Shown in pieces: positions 45,121 to 46,086 of a stretch of DNA of 46,086 nt. Source of the DNA: Paranoxybacillus vitaminiphilus (GTDB lineage: Bacteria > Bacillota > Bacilli > Bacillales > Anoxybacillaceae). Position numbers and translations under genes: made by a program. The notes under the pieces are model-generated. The model had not been told where the DNA came from, made no database searches, and saw only the letters and a list, made by a program, of their open reading frames with translations. The stretch is taken from contig NZ_QLMH01000020.1 in assembly GCF_003259935.1 (NCBI RefSeq), positions 1 through 46,086 of the forward strand, read 5' to 3'. Numbering within the stretch: the stretch's first letter is position 1; each line of letters starts with the position of its first letter.

Positions 45121-45792
45121 ATGGAATATCGGAGAATTACGAGTATTGAAGACCCTTTGTTTAAAAAAATGCACGAATTGATGCAAGAGGTATTTCCTCC
45201 TGAAGAAGTATTAGCATTCGATCTTTGGAAAGAGCCTTTGGAAGATCCGGGAATTCGTGTATGTGTTGCTGTTCACGAAGGAAATGTCGTAGGTGCGACA
45301 GAGTACCGCTATTATGAAGATTTAAATGTGGCAATGACTGATTTCACGATCATCGGTCAGGCAGGACTTGGCATCGGCCGATTTTTAGCGCAAAAGAGGC
45401 TAGAGGATTTGAACGCCTGGGCAGCAGCAAACGGAAAGCAGTTATTTGGTATGTTTGCGGAAATTTATGATCCTTATCGGGTGGAGCATTATGAATTTGG
45501 CGGAATTAAACCGATGGATCCATATGTCCGCCGTGAAGTATTGTCTCATCTTGGTTATAAGCGTCTTGACTTCCCTTATGTTCATCCATCCTGGAACAAT
45601 GATGGAGAGGCTGTAACCGGACTCGACCTTTGTTTCCTTCCGATGGATGATAACGTAAATGAACTTCCAGCGGAGCTTGTTGTGAAGTTTTTGAAACGTT
45701 ATTATTCTGTCTTATCAAACAAGCCAAAGTCTTGGTATGAAATGATTGAAAATCTCGAAGCGAAGAATACTGTATCGCTTTTAAATATTTAA
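45121..45792 (+). CDS. GNAT-like acetyltransferase (operon member 2)
   Basis: A 223-residue protein of the GNAT fold: VCVAVHEGNVVGATEYRYYED strand block and the diverged acetyl-CoA loop GQAGLGIGRFLAQKRLED. No similar substrate motif. The start ATG 45121 is chosen because AGGAGG lies 9 nt upstream; two earlier ATGs abut it. It follows the previous stop by 5 nt, so translation is probably coupled and the two GNATs may work together. Confidence 0.75.
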   Translation: MEYRRITSIEDPLFKKMHELMQEVFPPEEVLAFDLWKEPLEDPGIRVCVAVHEGNVVGATEYRYYEDLNVAMTDFTIIGQAGLGIGRFLAQKRLEDLNAWAAANGKQLFGMFAEIYDPYRVEHYEFGGIKPMDPYVRREVLSHLGYKRLDFPYVHPSWNNDGEAVTGLDLCFLPMDDNVNELPAELVVKFLKRYYSVLSNKPKSWYEMIENLEAKNTVSLLNI

Positions 45793-45943
45793 TATACTAG
45801 CGTGTTGCTTTCATTTAATCAAAAAACTAAAAAATCCCTTAATGTGACTATACATTTTATGAATAAAAATTGCCGTATGAAATTCTTTTCAGGAAAAGAT
45901 ACGCTTTATTTCTACAATATAGTAATGGAGGAGGACGTTCAAT

Positions 45944-46086
45944 ATGAGCAAAAAAGTATTAATTGTTACTGGAGATGCGGTGGAAGCTTTGGAGATTTAT
46001 TATCCGTATTACCGTTTGTTAGAGGAAGGGTTTGATGTTACAATCGCTGCTCCGAAGAAAAAGAAACTGCATACAGTTGTCCACGA
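45944..46086 (+). CDS. DJ-1/PfpI family protein (partial, 3' end beyond window)
   Basis: The first 47 residues (MSKKVLIVTGDAVEALEIYY, then EEGFDVTIAAPKKKKLHTVV) match the N-terminal Rossmann-like part of DJ-1/PfpI proteins, a group including glyoxalases, deglycases and proteases. The catalytic Cys region lies outside. GGAGGAGG is 10 nt upstream. It follows the GNAT pair and likely shares the operon. Confidence 0.85.
   Translation, partial: MSKKVLIVTGDAVEALEIYYPYYRLLEEGFDVTIAAPKKKKLHTVVH

Overview
The window is chromosomal DNA of a low-to-moderate GC, endospore-forming Bacillaceae bacterium. The gene order closely follows two Bacillus subtilis neighbourhoods (rrn-ygxA-ygzB-perR-bcp-gsaB-ygaE-ygaD-ygaC-ygaB-sspE-fabL, and yfhS-mutY-yfhP-yfhJ-sspK-yfhH-recX-yfhF-yfhE-yfhD). 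Protein sequences and small accessory genes look like the Geobacillus/Parageobacillus/Anoxybacillus group. Genus is an inference; the Bacillaceae assignment is secure.

Layout. 1-480 is the 5' end of a 16S rRNA gene (minus strand) with a boxA-like leader and tandem promoters. 0.5-6.4 kb holds ygxA, ygzB, perR, a peroxiredoxin, a small K+ channel and a three-gene ABC-2 exporter. 6.6-13.9 kb holds gsaB, a large glutamate synthase gene with a consensus cre site upstream, and a ygaE-like exporter. 14-19.4 kb holds ygaD, ygaC, ygaB, sspE, fabL, yfhS and mutY. 19.6-25.2 kb is a minus-strand formate-type island (FdhF/YdeP-family molybdoenzyme, fdhD, an OFA-family MFS transporter, a DUF2294 gene) lying between mutY and yfhP. 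25.8-33.4 kb is the yfh block with spore and small genes (sspK, ypzG-like, yfhE, yfhD), recX, an SDR, an epimerase, an amidohydrolase and a GNAT gene. 33.6-38.2 kb holds a dead transposase scar, tatC, tatA and a Tat-exported PhoX-type phosphatase behind an array of PhoP-box-like hexamers. 38.2-43.2 kb is a pentose-phosphate module (pgi, gnd, zwf), a decayed alcohol dehydrogenase and an HxlR-type regulator. 43.5-46.1 kb is a plus-strand operon of nitrilase, two GNATs and a DJ-1/PfpI protein cut by the window edge.

Two unexplained layers stand out. First, an approximately 75-130 bp repeat family occurs 13 times (including two partial or collapsed copies), nearly always at gene 3' ends. Its arms (GAGGCTG...CAGCCTC) form hairpins, and several copies supply the stop codon or last codons of neighbouring genes. 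Second, a compact structured RNA of about 143 nt lies exactly between the amidohydrolase gene and the ATGA start of a GNAT gene. It resembles HEARO/omega-RNA, the guide scaffold of IscB/IsrB nucleases, but there is no nuclease gene in the window. It is the most unusual item here.

Functional links: tatA/tatC and phoX make a phosphate-starvation export unit; perR and bcp handle peroxide; pgi-gnd-zwf with hxlR and an adh remnant suggest an eroded formaldehyde (ribulose monophosphate) locus; fdhD, the molybdoenzyme and the OFA transporter make a formate/oxalate unit with an attenuator-like leader.
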